This document shows, one piece after another, positions 33,351 through 41,167 of a stretch of 64,000 nt of DNA. This DNA is from a virus: positions 124,001 to 188,000 of IMG/VR virus record IMGVR_UViG_3300042289_000986. One strand, 5' to 3'. The notes under the pieces were generated by a model. It was not told the origin of the DNA. It saw only the letters and a list, made by a program, of their open reading frames with translations, and ran no database searches. A program made the position numbers and the translations under genes. The stretch's first letter is position 1. Each line of letters begins with the position of its first letter.

Positions 33351-33827
33351 ATGTGGAACGCAGTCACCAATACCTTTAAAAATATATATGCTTTTTTAAA
33401 TACTGGTGTTGTGCCGCCAAATACTCCACTACCAGTTAGAGAAGAAATGAAGCGAATTAATCACTTTGCTTCTAGAAAGTTTTTTATTGTTTTTACTTCC
33501 TTTTTAGGTCTTTGTTTTTTTTATTTTGCAAGTGTTGGAATATTGTTTTTACTTCCACAAAATGGAACAGAATTGATAAGTGGTTATGTGACTATTTTTA
33601 CTAAAACAATCGAAGTTTTGGCCGTTATTATTGCAGCATATTTAGGTGTTCAAGCTGTTGTCGATTTAAAGTACAGTAGTTCTTCTAATGTTTCATCTGA
33701 AACAGTTAAAAGTATTGAAAAAATAGACGAAAAGGTTATCACAGAACAAACTATGAAATATGCCGAAATTTATAAAGATGATCCGTCATATGCTCCTATA
33801 GAATGGGCTTTAAGTTATGACAAATAA
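33351..33827 (+). CDS. Putative holin (two TM segments)
   Basis: The 158-residue product has two strong membrane segments: FFIVFTSFLGLCFFYFASVG and, after a short polar loop, IEVLAVIIAAYLGVQAVV. The N-terminus is about 45 residues long and polar, and the C-terminus charged. This layout and its position immediately before the endolysin suggest a holin with few transmembrane helices that releases the endolysin. It overlaps the endolysin frame by 11 nt. Confidence 0.55.
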   Translation: MWNAVTNTFKNIYAFLNTGVVPPNTPLPVREEMKRINHFASRKFFIVFTSFLGLCFFYFASVGILFLLPQNGTELISGYVTIFTKTIEVLAVIIAAYLGVQAVVDLKYSSSSNVSSETVKSIEKIDEKVITEQTMKYAEIYKDDPSYAPIEWALSYDK

Positions 33828-34524
33828 CATGAAAGTATTAGAAAGAGGGGATTTTGGCGAAGAAGTAAAACAATGGCAATTGTTTTTACAATCTGCTGGT
33901 TATAAGATCCCATACGTTGATGGTGCGTTTGGTCCTGAAACTGAAAGAGAAACATTAAAATTTCAAACCAAAAACGGTTTAAAGCCCGATGGTGTCGTTG
34001 GTCCTAAAACTTGGAAGTTCGTAACTACTGTCAGTAGTAATACACCACTTTCACAAAAATGGCCTAAACAAAACTATAATTCTATGGTAAATTTTTATGG
34101 ACCAGTTGGCGAAAACCAAACAAAATTGGATGTTCCATATAAATTAAAAATTGCTTGGGATAAAAACGTATCTTTGAGCAAGATTACATGTCATCAAAAG
34201 TGTGCTAAATCTTTATATACAATATTTGAAAAAACTTTGAGCACATATGGGCAAAAAGAAATTACTCGATTAAGATTAGACATCTTTGGTGGCTGTTTAA
34301 ATGTCAGAAAGATGCGTGGTGGTTCTGCATGGTCTATTCATTCTTGGGGTGCTGCTGTTGATTTAGATCCAGACAACAATCAGCTAAGATGGGGTAAAGA
34401 TAAAGCATCTTTTGGTAAAAAAGAATATGAAGATTTTTGGAAAATAGTTGAATCTGAAGGCTGGATCAGTTTGGGAAGAGCCAGAAACTACGATTGGATG
34501 CATTTTCAAGCAGCAACTCTATAA
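33817..34524 (+). CDS. Endolysin: peptidoglycan-binding domain plus M15 peptidase
   Basis: Residues about 8-70 form a PG_binding_1 domain (VDGAFGPETERETLKFQ, DGVVGPKTWKFV). The C-terminal domain has the M15 metallopeptidase motifs: SIHSWGAAVDLD with the zinc-binding His and Asp, and DWMHF with the final His. M15 enzymes of phages cut L-Ala-D-Glu or D-Ala peptide bonds of peptidoglycan. Start MTNN at 33817 overlaps the holin; an in-frame ATG at 33829 is an alternative. It completes the lysis cassette. Confidence 0.88.
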   Translation: MTNNMKVLERGDFGEEVKQWQLFLQSAGYKIPYVDGAFGPETERETLKFQTKNGLKPDGVVGPKTWKFVTTVSSNTPLSQKWPKQNYNSMVNFYGPVGENQTKLDVPYKLKIAWDKNVSLSKITCHQKCAKSLYTIFEKTLSTYGQKEITRLRLDIFGGCLNVRKMRGGSAWSIHSWGAAVDLDPDNNQLRWGKDKASFGKKEYEDFWKIVESEGWISLGRARNYDWMHFQAATL

Positions 34525-34541
34525 TATTTTGATTATCAACA

Positions 34542-34574
34542 ACTTACAAAATTAACATTTATGTTTTTGTAAGT
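34542..34574 (+). terminator. Hairpin after the endolysin gene
   Basis: A perfect 10-bp inverted repeat (ACTTACAAAA at 34542-34551, TTTTGTAAGT at 34565-34574) with a 13-nt loop, followed by CTTTAATTTT. It is AT-rich and thus a weak stem, but placed to end the lysis transcript. Confidence 0.45.
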
Positions 34575-34601
34575 CTTTAATTTTGAACAATTTATAAAAA
34601 A

Positions 34602-34844
34602 ATGGATTTATCAGACATATATTCTAAACAAGTTAAAAAAACATCTGTATCCATGTTACAAGTTGGTGGAAATTTTCCACAAATTGAAAAAGATCCAAAC
34701 ATCAGAAGATTAGAACAAGAAGTATATGCTAAAATGCGTAGCATAATGCCAAAAGAAGAACCACAACAAGCACCTAAAGACGAAGTTGTTGCACTATCAT
34801 TTCAAGACGCATTAAAAGAACTTGCTGAATTTCAAAAAAAATAG
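34602..34844 (+). CDS. Small hypothetical protein (80 aa)
   Basis: A polar protein with a probable helix near the C-terminus (SFQDALKELAEFQKK) and a Pro/Glu-rich linker. No domain is recognised. It lies between the endolysin hairpin and a gene with a consensus late promoter, in a stretch of small acidic proteins that may be minor virion components. Confidence 0.5.
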   Translation: MDLSDIYSKQVKKTSVSMLQVGGNFPQIEKDPNIRRLEQEVYAKMRSIMPKEEPQQAPKDEVVALSFQDALKELAEFQKK

Positions 34845-34852
34845 TATAAATA
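34845..34852 (+). promoter_or_regulatory. Late promoter TATAAATA (T4 consensus)
   Basis: An exact T4 late consensus, starting right after the stop of the upstream gene and ending 5 nt before the ATG at 34858. In T4 the transcript starts about 6 nt after this element, which here is the A of the ATG. Confidence 0.6.
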
Positions 34853-34857
34853 AACAT

Positions 34858-35229
34858 ATGAGTAAATTTTCCGAACTTTTTGAACAAATGTATCTTCCAT
34901 TACAAGGCTTAGTAAATGAACAAGAAGATATGGCAAACGAAATACCTGAAGCCCAACCAGAAGTCGGTGTAGATGCCGAAACAATGAGTGAACTTCCAAT
35001 TTTATCAAATGATGAAATAGCACAATTTATTGCAGGATTAAAACAATTTTATTCTCAAGAAAATCCAGCATTAACACAAGACCAAATTGATCAAATTAAA
35101 AATGTAAACCCAAGAGACTCTAGAGAAGATTCTGCTATCAAAGCATCGATTGATGTTTTAATGAAAATTTTTAATGTTGGTGGAGTACAAACATCTCCAT
35201 CAACTATTCCTGATTCAACGTTTGAATAA
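34858..35229 (+). CDS. Acidic hypothetical protein, probably virion-associated (123 aa)
   Basis: The N-terminus MSKFSELFEQMYLPLQGLVNEQ is an amphipathic helix, followed by an acidic, Gln/Glu/Pro-rich body (EIPEAQPEVGVDAETMSELP). I placed the start at the ATG 34858 rather than at an upstream in-frame codon, because the late promoter lies between. The late promoter and the style of sequence suggest a structural or head-associated protein. No family recognised. Confidence 0.55.
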   Translation: MSKFSELFEQMYLPLQGLVNEQEDMANEIPEAQPEVGVDAETMSELPILSNDEIAQFIAGLKQFYSQENPALTQDQIDQIKNVNPRDSREDSAIKASIDVLMKIFNVGGVQTSPSTIPDSTFE

Positions 35230-35233
35230 AAAT

Positions 35234-35261
35234 TTGATTTATTCTAATATACTAGTAATAT
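35234..35261 (+). promoter_or_regulatory. Promoter TTGATT-N16-TAATAT with flanking inverted repeat
   Basis: -35 TTGATT (35234-35239), spacer 16, -10 TAATAT (35256-35261), ending 7 nt before the ATG at 35269. A short inverted repeat (TATACT / AGTATA, 35248-35253 and 35262-35267) straddles the -10 and might be an operator. Confidence 0.4.
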
Positions 35262-35268
35262 AGTATAC

Positions 35269-35562
35269 ATGAATAACGTAAGTTTTAATTTAAAGTCTTT
35301 AACCAAAGAAGAAGTATCAACAATTTTAGAATCTTTATTGTTCAGTTCTTCTGTTGATGTTTGTGCTAGTTGGTATAAAGAAGATTCTTTAAACATGTTT
35401 AATTTAGCAAAAAAAATTCGAAATATTTTTCCAGAAATTTTAATTGATAATGTTTATATTATCGAAGATAAACAAAACAATTTTGAACTTAATGATAAAC
35501 ATACGAAAAAAATTGTAGAATTTTTTCCTGAAATCAAAAAAGAAAAAATAGAAAATTTATGA
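35269..35562 (+). CDS. Hypothetical protein (97 aa)
   Basis: An alpha/beta small protein with a helical N-terminal half (LTKEEVSTILESLLF) and a Lys/Glu-rich C-terminus. Its stop overlaps the start of the P-loop kinase by 4 nt, so the two are coupled, and the pair share an early-type promoter. I see no diagnostic motif. Confidence 0.5.
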   Translation: MNNVSFNLKSLTKEEVSTILESLLFSSSVDVCASWYKEDSLNMFNLAKKIRNIFPEILIDNVYIIEDKQNNFELNDKHTKKIVEFFPEIKKEKIENL

Positions 35563-36203
35563 AAATTGCAGTAATTGGAACAGCTAACATAGGAAAGTCA
35601 ACTTATATAAAAGACTTTTTAAAAAAATGGCCAATGTATAAATTGGTCGATAGCGAATATCGAAAACTTTTAAAAGAAAAAAATCTTTCTCATAGCAAAG
35701 ATGGAAATGAAGAAAGTCAAAGAATCATTCTAAATTGTTTAGTTGATGAAGTAGTCAAGTATTCAAAAGATGAATTTGCTATTTTCGATAGATGTGTTGT
35801 TGATGTATTGGCATATTCAACTTGGTTGCATTTAAATGGGAAAATTTCTGAAAAGTTTTTAGATGAACAAAGAATTTTAATTCGAGAGACTTTAAAATTA
35901 TATGATGTTTTATTTTTTATACCTTTAACTAAAGTTGCTCCAGTAGAAATAGAAGATAATGGAATTAGAGAAACCGATCCAGTTTATCGTGAAGAAATAG
36001 ATACAATATTCAAAGCATTTCAAGAATCTTATCATCGTGGTGATGGTAGAGTTTTTCCAAAAGATGATTGTCCAGCAATCATTGAAATATTCGGAAATCC
36101 AGAACAAAGATTGAAAATGACAGAGCTTTATCTGACACAAGAAGGTAAATGCTATGGAGAAGAAGAAAGTTTAATCTCTGATATTATCCCTGCTAAATTT
36201 TAA
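35559..36203 (+). CDS. P-loop NTPase, NadR/AAA_28-like kinase
   Basis: The N-terminus MKIAVIGTANIGKSTYIKDF is a Walker A of the G-x-x-x-x-G-K-S/T type. FAIFDRCVVDVLAY contains the DR motif of deoxynucleoside/NadR-like kinases and LYDVLFFIPL the next strand. At 214 residues it has a single kinase domain with an inserted loop (IEDNGIRETDPVYREEID). It may phosphorylate a nucleoside, nucleotide or nicotinamide riboside. It precedes the primase, which has its own promoter. Confidence 0.7.
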   Translation: MKIAVIGTANIGKSTYIKDFLKKWPMYKLVDSEYRKLLKEKNLSHSKDGNEESQRIILNCLVDEVVKYSKDEFAIFDRCVVDVLAYSTWLHLNGKISEKFLDEQRILIRETLKLYDVLFFIPLTKVAPVEIEDNGIRETDPVYREEIDTIFKAFQESYHRGDGRVFPKDDCPAIIEIFGNPEQRLKMTELYLTQEGKCYGEEESLISDIIPAKF

Positions 36204-36205
36204 TC

Positions 36206-36234
36206 TTGATATTTTTAAATTTATGGGTTAAGAT
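36206..36234 (+). promoter_or_regulatory. Promoter TTGATA-N17-TAAGAT for primase
   Basis: -35 TTGATA (36206-36211), spacer 17, -10 TAAGAT (36229-36234). Only 8 nt lie between the -10 and the ATG at 36243, so the leader should be about 1-2 nt. Confidence 0.55.
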
Positions 36235-36242
36235 TGGGAATA

Positions 36243-37205
36243 ATGACCATACCCCAAACTTACATTCTTAATAAACTTTATTCATATGCAATGGATCCAG
36301 TTTTTAGAAAACATGATGGAACTTACAATGCGGGTTGTCCTATTTGTCGAGAGGGTAAAAGTCTAGGAAAAAAGAAAAGACTTTTTTATTATCCAACATC
36401 AAACACATTTCATTGTTTTAATTGCTCAAAAACTTGGTCTGCTTATTCTTGGATTTTGAAAGTATCTGGTCTTTCAAAAGAAGAGATGCAGTATGAAATA
36501 AATAACAATACTTTTTCAACAGATGTTGGATCAAAGCCACTTTTTAATCCACAAAAAAGAAAAAAAGTTACAGATCTTCCATATGATTCAATAAACCTTT
36601 TTGATGAAACACAACAAAAGTATTATTTGGATAATCCGTATTTTAAAAAAGCTTTGACTTATATCAAAGAAAGAAAATTAGATCAAGCTATTAACAAATC
36701 TCCGAATCTTTTTATAAGTTTAACAGATTTTACACACAAAAATAGAATTTGTATACCTTTTTACGATAGAAATAAAAAAATTTGTTTTTATCAAACAAGG
36801 GCTATTGATAATACAGAACCTAGATATTTGGGCAAAGAGAATTCCGATAAAACAATATTTGGGATTGATAGAATTGATACATCTTTAAATTATATTTTTA
36901 TTTTCGAAGGACCGATTGATGCAATGTTTGTAAAAAATGCTATTAGTGCAGCAGGTTTAAGTTTGACACAAACACAAAAATCACAATTAAGTGAATTTCC
37001 ATTTTATGAAAAAATTTGGGTTTTAGATAATCCTAAATTTGATGAAACAGCTAAAGAAAAAACAAAAGAGCTTTTATTAAAGGGAGAAAAAGTTTTTAAA
37101 TGGCCATCTGGCATGTCCTATAAGGATTTCAATGCAATGGCTATGTTTGAAGATCTTAACGAAATTCCTTATCAAAGGATTATCGATAATGTTTTAAAGC
37201 TTTAG
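36243..37205 (+). CDS. 61: DNA primase (gp61-like)
   Basis: At 320 residues it is near T4 gp61 (342). The N-terminal zinc-binding domain has two CxxC pairs (AGCPICREG and FHCFNCSKTW). The TOPRIM core has a Glu-containing motif I (YIFIFEGPIDAMFV) and an Asp motif (KIWVLDNPKFDE, where classical DxD is reduced to one Asp). It primes lagging-strand synthesis with the gp41 helicase. I chose the ATG at 36243 since an in-frame TTG at 36234 falls inside the -10 box. Confidence 0.85.
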   Translation: MTIPQTYILNKLYSYAMDPVFRKHDGTYNAGCPICREGKSLGKKKRLFYYPTSNTFHCFNCSKTWSAYSWILKVSGLSKEEMQYEINNNTFSTDVGSKPLFNPQKRKKVTDLPYDSINLFDETQQKYYLDNPYFKKALTYIKERKLDQAINKSPNLFISLTDFTHKNRICIPFYDRNKKICFYQTRAIDNTEPRYLGKENSDKTIFGIDRIDTSLNYIFIFEGPIDAMFVKNAISAAGLSLTQTQKSQLSEFPFYEKIWVLDNPKFDETAKEKTKELLLKGEKVFKWPSGMSYKDFNAMAMFEDLNEIPYQRIIDNVLKL

Positions 37206-37801
37206 CTACCTGCTTTTAATTGTTCCGTATCACGAAGTTTTTTAGGAGCCGTAATGATATAGGTGTTAAGAATTTCTTTTAATTTTTCAACTTCACCAGC
37301 AATACGAGTAATACTATCCGAAGCTTTTCTTGTTACACCACGTAACAAACTACCTGCACGATCACCGTCTGCCAAAATTTTATGCAAAGATTCAGAAGAA
37401 GGATCATTTAAAAAACTTGCAAATTCATCTAATTTTGAAGACCAGCTTCTAATAGAATTAATAGTTTCTGATGTCATTTCTGCTGGATTACCCTCCACAT
37501 CAAATTGATCAGGAGCAGTTTCTGCTTCTAAAGAATTTTCAAAATCTTTTTTATTTGTTTCTGGTGTAAATTCTTCTGGTGACTTCATATCACCACTTGC
37601 TGGTTCTTCTGATGGTGTTATAGTGACTTCTTCTTGTTCTTTTAACAAAGCAGCCATGAATCTAGCTGAAAAAGCATCATACGAGGAAAGATCCAAAGAA
37701 ATTCTTTTAGTATTATCTTTTAAAATTCGATTTCTTTCTTTCTTTTGGCAGCAACAGTCTTTTTTCATAGTTGTTTTTGGGCTTTTTTTCTTGGATTTCA
37801 T
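37202..37801 (-). CDS. Hypothetical protein, acidic middle and helical C-terminus (199 aa)
   Basis: A lone minus-strand gene between plus-strand operons, sharing its stop (TTAG overlap) with the primase. The N-terminus is very basic with three adjacent Cys (KKDCCCQKKERN). The middle is Glu/Pro/Thr-rich, and the C-terminal 80 residues are helical (EFASFLNDPSSESLHKIL, GEVEKLKEILNTYI). This build recalls scaffold or core proteins, but I cannot name it. An internal Met at 37768 is an alternative start. Confidence 0.5.
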   Translation of the reverse strand: MKSKKKSPKTTMKKDCCCQKKERNRILKDNTKRISLDLSSYDAFSARFMAALLKEQEEVTITPSEEPASGDMKSPEEFTPETNKKDFENSLEAETAPDQFDVEGNPAEMTSETINSIRSWSSKLDEFASFLNDPSSESLHKILADGDRAGSLLRGVTRKASDSITRIAGEVEKLKEILNTYIITAPKKLRDTEQLKAGS

Positions 37802-37830
37802 GTGTATGTATGATATATTTACTCTTATCT

Positions 37831-38505
37831 ATGTCTGAAATTTTAAATAATTATCATTTTGTTGTTGCAACTCCACAAACTAAAAAAGATTTTCACAGTA
37901 AAAGTCAAATTGGTTTGTTTTTTGATAAAGCAAATATTGAAAATTACACTGTAGTTTATGAAAATAAAGAAGGTTTAGCTAAAATATATAATAAGTTTCT
38001 TACAGAAGATAATAGAAACAAAAAGATTGTTTTTGTGCATGATGACGTTCTTATTGAAGATTTGTTTTGGAAAGAAAAGTTGGATATTGCTTTTGAAAAA
38101 TATGATATTATCGGTTTAGCTGGTTCTAAAAAATGTAATTTGTCATCTGAGATTCCTGCATGGCATTTGATGTGCGAAAGAAATGATTTAGTTGGCGAAG
38201 TTTCGCACTCAAAAGACAAACAAAATTGGACTACCGTTTTTGGTCCATCAGATTCCAGAGCATTAATATTGGACGGTCTTTTTATTGCTGTTAAAGTTTC
38301 AAAACTTTTAGATACAAATACTAAATTTGATGAAGATTTTACTTTTCATCATTATGATATAACATTTTGTTTAAATGCAAATAAAAATAAATTGAAAATG
38401 GGTGTTTATCCAGTTAAAGTTACCCACTTTGGATTAGGAGATAGTATGAATTCCGATCAATGGCGTCAAAGCGCAATACATTTTAAACAAAAATATAAAA
38501 TATGA
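37831..38505 (+). CDS. Glycosyltransferase-like protein, GT2 type (Glyco_tranf_2_5-like)
   Basis: The 224-residue product has the motif KIVFVHDDVLIEDLFWKEKL, matching the H-x-D-V/x-x-x-x-W pattern of this GT2-like family, then YDIIGLAGSKK, FHHYDITFCLNANK and VYPVKVTHFG. The HDD stands for the DxD metal site. I placed the start at ATG 37831, beyond a longer in-frame start at 37771 that would overlap the convergent gene. It is a sugar gene isolated within replication genes, overlapping the gp62-like gene by 4 nt. Confidence 0.7.
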   Translation: MSEILNNYHFVVATPQTKKDFHSKSQIGLFFDKANIENYTVVYENKEGLAKIYNKFLTEDNRNKKIVFVHDDVLIEDLFWKEKLDIAFEKYDIIGLAGSKKCNLSSEIPAWHLMCERNDLVGEVSHSKDKQNWTTVFGPSDSRALILDGLFIAVKVSKLLDTNTKFDEDFTFHHYDITFCLNANKNKLKMGVYPVKVTHFGLGDSMNSDQWRQSAIHFKQKYKI

Positions 38506-38879
38506 AAAATAGAGATACGAGATTTTTTGATTTTTTAAATTGGGTTTTTAAGAAAAGTAAAAATAAACCCGAAAACTATCAACCATCAATATTTTTATTG
38601 AATCGTTGGTTGTCTATGGCTGAATTTCACTTTGCTAAAATTGTAAATTTGACTACAAACAAATGGGCCAAGAATTTTTCTGAAATTAATTATGGAGATT
38701 TTTATTATACAATGTTTCCCAAATACGGAAAAAATATAAATTATATTAAAAAAACAAAAAACGAAAGAAGTAAGGATAACGAAGATTATAAAAACATAGC
38801 TAATTTACTGGAATGTTCTGTTAGAGAAGTGGAAATGTATAAAAATACACTTGAAGAACTGAGGATACAGTCTAATTAA
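38502..38879 (+). CDS. 62: Probable clamp loader small subunit (gp62-like)
   Basis: The 125-residue protein begins RFFDFLNWVFKKSKN and continues YQPSIFLLNRWLSM, YYTMFPKYGKNINYIKK and ANLLECSVREVEMY. This order (FDFLN, then Y-x-P-x-x-x-N-R-x-L-S, then a basic segment, then an S-x-R/E helix) is the one I associate with gp62-type proteins of T4-like phages. gp62 helps gp44 load the gp45 clamp. T4 gp62 is longer (187). No gp44 lies in the window, so this needs a profile check. Confidence 0.5.
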   Translation: MKNRDTRFFDFLNWVFKKSKNKPENYQPSIFLLNRWLSMAEFHFAKIVNLTTNKWAKNFSEINYGDFYYTMFPKYGKNINYIKKTKNERSKDNEDYKNIANLLECSVREVEMYKNTLEELRIQSN

Positions 38880-38885
38880 ACTTAT

Positions 38886-39266
38886 ATGATAGCAAGACCC
38901 AAGCAAGAAGACCGCATTGGCGGAAAAGTACAATTAGACAACTACATAGGACATGAAATGAACCTAGAAGGTTGGTCTTTAACAAAAGTTTTAGATGACA
39001 TTTTAATGTGTCAATATATCGATGTGAACGAAGATGGAACTGAAATAAAAAGAGGTTCTATTTGGGTTCCAATTAATACAGTTAATTTTACATGGCGTTT
39101 AGCAAAAGTATTGATCGCAGGACCTGATTGTAAAACTGTTAAAAAAGATGATGTTGTTATGTTTCCTAATGACAAAGGAATACAAGTAGCAAACATGAAT
39201 GGTTTAAAAAATGTAGTATTTTTAAACGAAAGTCGTATTTTTGGTGTTTGTGAACCAAAAGATTAA
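38886..39266 (+). CDS. 31: GroES-like co-chaperonin (gp31-like)
   Basis: The 126-residue product follows the GroES plan. It has an N-terminal strand (IARPKQEDRIGGKV), a loop region (DEDGTEIKRGSIWVPI-like, here NEDGTEIKRGSIWVP), then AKVLIAGPDCKTVKKDDVVMFP, and a final strand VVFLNESRIFGVCEP. The loop would contact host GroEL, as T4 gp31 does to fold the major capsid protein. It is slightly longer than gp31 (111). It is followed 2 nt later by an SH3-like small protein. Confidence 0.65.
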   Translation: MIARPKQEDRIGGKVQLDNYIGHEMNLEGWSLTKVLDDILMCQYIDVNEDGTEIKRGSIWVPINTVNFTWRLAKVLIAGPDCKTVKKDDVVMFPNDKGIQVANMNGLKNVVFLNESRIFGVCEPKD

Positions 39267-39268
39267 TA

Positions 39269-39649
39269 ATGAAAGTTAGTTGGGGCGATTTAAGAAAACT
39301 TTGTTTAAAAAATGTTGTTGAATTAAAGTTTGTTCGTCGCAACAAATTAAGATATCCAGCAACTAGAAGAATGCTTTGCACTTTAGATACGGTTCTTTTA
39401 AATTCTGATTTTGGAAAAGAAACATTAAATTTTAAACCTCCTAGATATGCTCCACCATATGATGCAAAGTCAAAAAGTTTATTAACAGTTTGGGATATCA
39501 TCATGCAAGATTGGAGAAATGTTCCAGTTGATGCTTGTGAAATGGTAGTAGCAGTCCCTACATCACCACAAAATAAATTTTTAGAATTTTTCGATAAAAA
39601 AATAGGAAAAATGTCTGCCTTACAAAAGAAATCCTTTATGGACAAATAA
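39269..39649 (+). CDS. Small SH3-like (WYL_2 / DUF2693-type) phage protein
   Basis: The segment FVRRNKLRYPATRRMLCTLD, then LLNSDFGKETLNFKPP and LLTVWDIIMQDWRNVPVD, follows a pattern I recall from small Sm/SH3-like barrel proteins of T4-like phages (R-R-M-L-C-T, then V-W-D). These proteins have no well-defined role and may bind nucleic acid or a partner. It is 126 residues and sits between the GroES-like gene and an orphan. Confidence 0.5.
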   Translation: MKVSWGDLRKLCLKNVVELKFVRRNKLRYPATRRMLCTLDTVLLNSDFGKETLNFKPPRYAPPYDAKSKSLLTVWDIIMQDWRNVPVDACEMVVAVPTSPQNKFLEFFDKKIGKMSALQKKSFMDK

Positions 39650-39650
39650 T

Positions 39651-40007
39651 ATGACTATTCACGGTTCAAAACTTGAAACTGCTTGTAAATTTTTACTTCA
39701 AAAAGATTTAAATTTAGAATTTAAAAATAAAACTTATAAACAAGGAAAATTAATTTTATTTTATCAACGTAATTTTTACATTACTTTTGTAATGAATACT
39801 CTAAAAAAAGATAATGAAAAAATAGAAATACCAATTCCATACGAAATAGAGCTTTACGAAGAAGATAATTTGGTGTACTTTGATTATAGACTAAAAACGT
39901 TGGCAAAACATGCACCAGAAATTGAAACAAATATTATTCTTTACCCAAAAAAAGTTAAAAACAGTAAATTTTGGGATAGTATATTATTAATCAATACAAA
40001 TGAATAA
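39651..40007 (+). CDS. Hypothetical protein (118 aa)
   Basis: A beta-rich small protein (GKLILFYQRNFYITFVMNTL, then IPIPYEIELYEEDN) that begins 1 nt after the previous stop and overlaps the next gene by 8 nt. No known motif is visible. It is part of a run of small proteins read with the GroES-like gene. Confidence 0.5.
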   Translation: MTIHGSKLETACKFLLQKDLNLEFKNKTYKQGKLILFYQRNFYITFVMNTLKKDNEKIEIPIPYEIELYEEDNLVYFDYRLKTLAKHAPEIETNIILYPKKVKNSKFWDSILLINTNE

Positions 40008-40254
40008 CAATAGACAAATATATAGTGTATTTTCTGGTACATTTTACGAAATTCCAGAAAAAGATATCAAATTAATTGATATTGGTCAATTACCATTGAT
40101 TAAAAAACCAAGTTCTAGCTGTAATAAATGCTATGGTAGAGGTCATTTAGGGCGCGATGCTAAAAATCTAACATATCAAATATGCAAATGTATTAGAAAA
40201 AACATCGATTTTGAAGTAATAGAGAACTTAAAGAAACAAAATATTCCTTTATAA
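40000..40254 (+). CDS. Small zinc-finger-like protein (84 aa)
   Basis: It contains CNKCYGRGHLGRD followed by QICKCIRKN, a CxxCxGxG plus CxC arrangement like half of a DnaJ-type zinc finger. The first 40 residues are beta-like and may be a separate fold. Similar short CxxCxGxG proteins are common in T4-like phages, with no assigned role. It overlaps the previous gene by 8 nt. Confidence 0.55.
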   Translation: MNNNRQIYSVFSGTFYEIPEKDIKLIDIGQLPLIKKPSSSCNKCYGRGHLGRDAKNLTYQICKCIRKNIDFEVIENLKKQNIPL

Positions 40255-40268
40255 TACTTGTAACCGCG

Positions 40269-40276
40269 CATAAGTA
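40269..40276 (+). promoter_or_regulatory. Late-type element CATAAGTA
   Basis: CATAAGTA, one base off NATAAATA, ends 6 nt before the ATG at 40283. The same variant with the same 6-nt gap precedes the gene starting at 60842. Confidence 0.4.
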
Positions 40277-40282
40277 ATTTCA

Positions 40283-41161
40283 ATGAAAAATTACACCTTT
40301 GCGTGGGAAATTCAAACTTTATTAGAGCAGTTTGTTTCGGCTTTTAATGATGTAATCATTAAAAGATATGATAAAAACAAAAATGCTATCGCTCCAACGA
40401 GCGGTTTTAAAGTTAGATATATTTATGCACCAAAACAAAGGGTAATAAATAGTCTAACAACACCCGCACCGGGTGGAATTACTGCACCTGTCATTGCTGT
40501 TAATATAACAAGTATTTCAAGAGACAATAGTCGCGTGTTTAACAAACATGAAGGGTTTGATGTTGCTTATGTACCCAACGATGGAAGCGGAACATACGTA
40601 AAAAATATACACCAGCCAGTTCCAATTAATATTAGCGTCAATATGACAATATTGACAAAATATCAATCGGATATGGATCAAATTTTAACTAATTTTATTC
40701 CATATTGTGATCCTTATGTTATTATTTCTTGGAAATTACCAGCAGTATCTAAATCGTCTATTCCATATGAAATAAGATCAGAAATTTTATGGAGCGGAAA
40801 TGTTAATTTAAACTATCCAACTGATATATCTCCAACTCAAGCCTTTCGTCTAACAGCAGATACAAGTTTTACAATTAAAGGTTGGCTGTTTAAAAAGATG
40901 GATGAAACTATCAATAAAATTTACACAATACAATCTGATTATTACGATGGAAGGTTATTGGTACAAGATCCTGCAAAATCTCTCATACAAAGTTTTGAAG
41001 ATGTTTTCGGTCCTTGGGAAAATTACCCAGGTACAGAACTTCCACCAGAAGAAATATCTGAACTTCCTCCATTAATTGATGATAATATCTCAAATGCATT
41101 AATAGCATTCGACGGAGCAATATTAGTTGATATTGAAGGGAACATTTTGATAAATATATAA
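40283..41161 (+). CDS. 15: Tail sheath stabiliser / completion protein (gp15-like)
   Basis: The 292-residue protein shows the order typical of T4-like gp15. It has an N-terminal helix (FAWEIQTLLEQFVSAFNDV), a strand (IIKRYDKN), VRYIYAPKQRV, VIAVNITSISRDNSR, then PINISVNMTILTKYQSDMDQ and FIPYCDPYVIISW. gp15 caps the tail tube and sheath at the head end. T4 gp15 has 272 residues. The last 50 residues are a Pro/Glu-rich tail. It opens the structural run and is preceded by a late-type element. Confidence 0.65.
   Translation: MKNYTFAWEIQTLLEQFVSAFNDVIIKRYDKNKNAIAPTSGFKVRYIYAPKQRVINSLTTPAPGGITAPVIAVNITSISRDNSRVFNKHEGFDVAYVPNDGSGTYVKNIHQPVPINISVNMTILTKYQSDMDQILTNFIPYCDPYVIISWKLPAVSKSSIPYEIRSEILWSGNVNLNYPTDISPTQAFRLTADTSFTIKGWLFKKMDETINKIYTIQSDYYDGRLLVQDPAKSLIQSFEDVFGPWENYPGTELPPEEISELPPLIDDNISNALIAFDGAILVDIEGNILINI
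41149..41156 (+). promoter_or_regulatory. Late promoter GATAAATA for the first collagen-like fibre
   Basis: GATAAATA ends 11 nt before the ATG at 41168 and overlaps the 3' end of the sheath stabiliser gene. Confidence 0.5.
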
Positions 41162-41167
41162 TAATAT

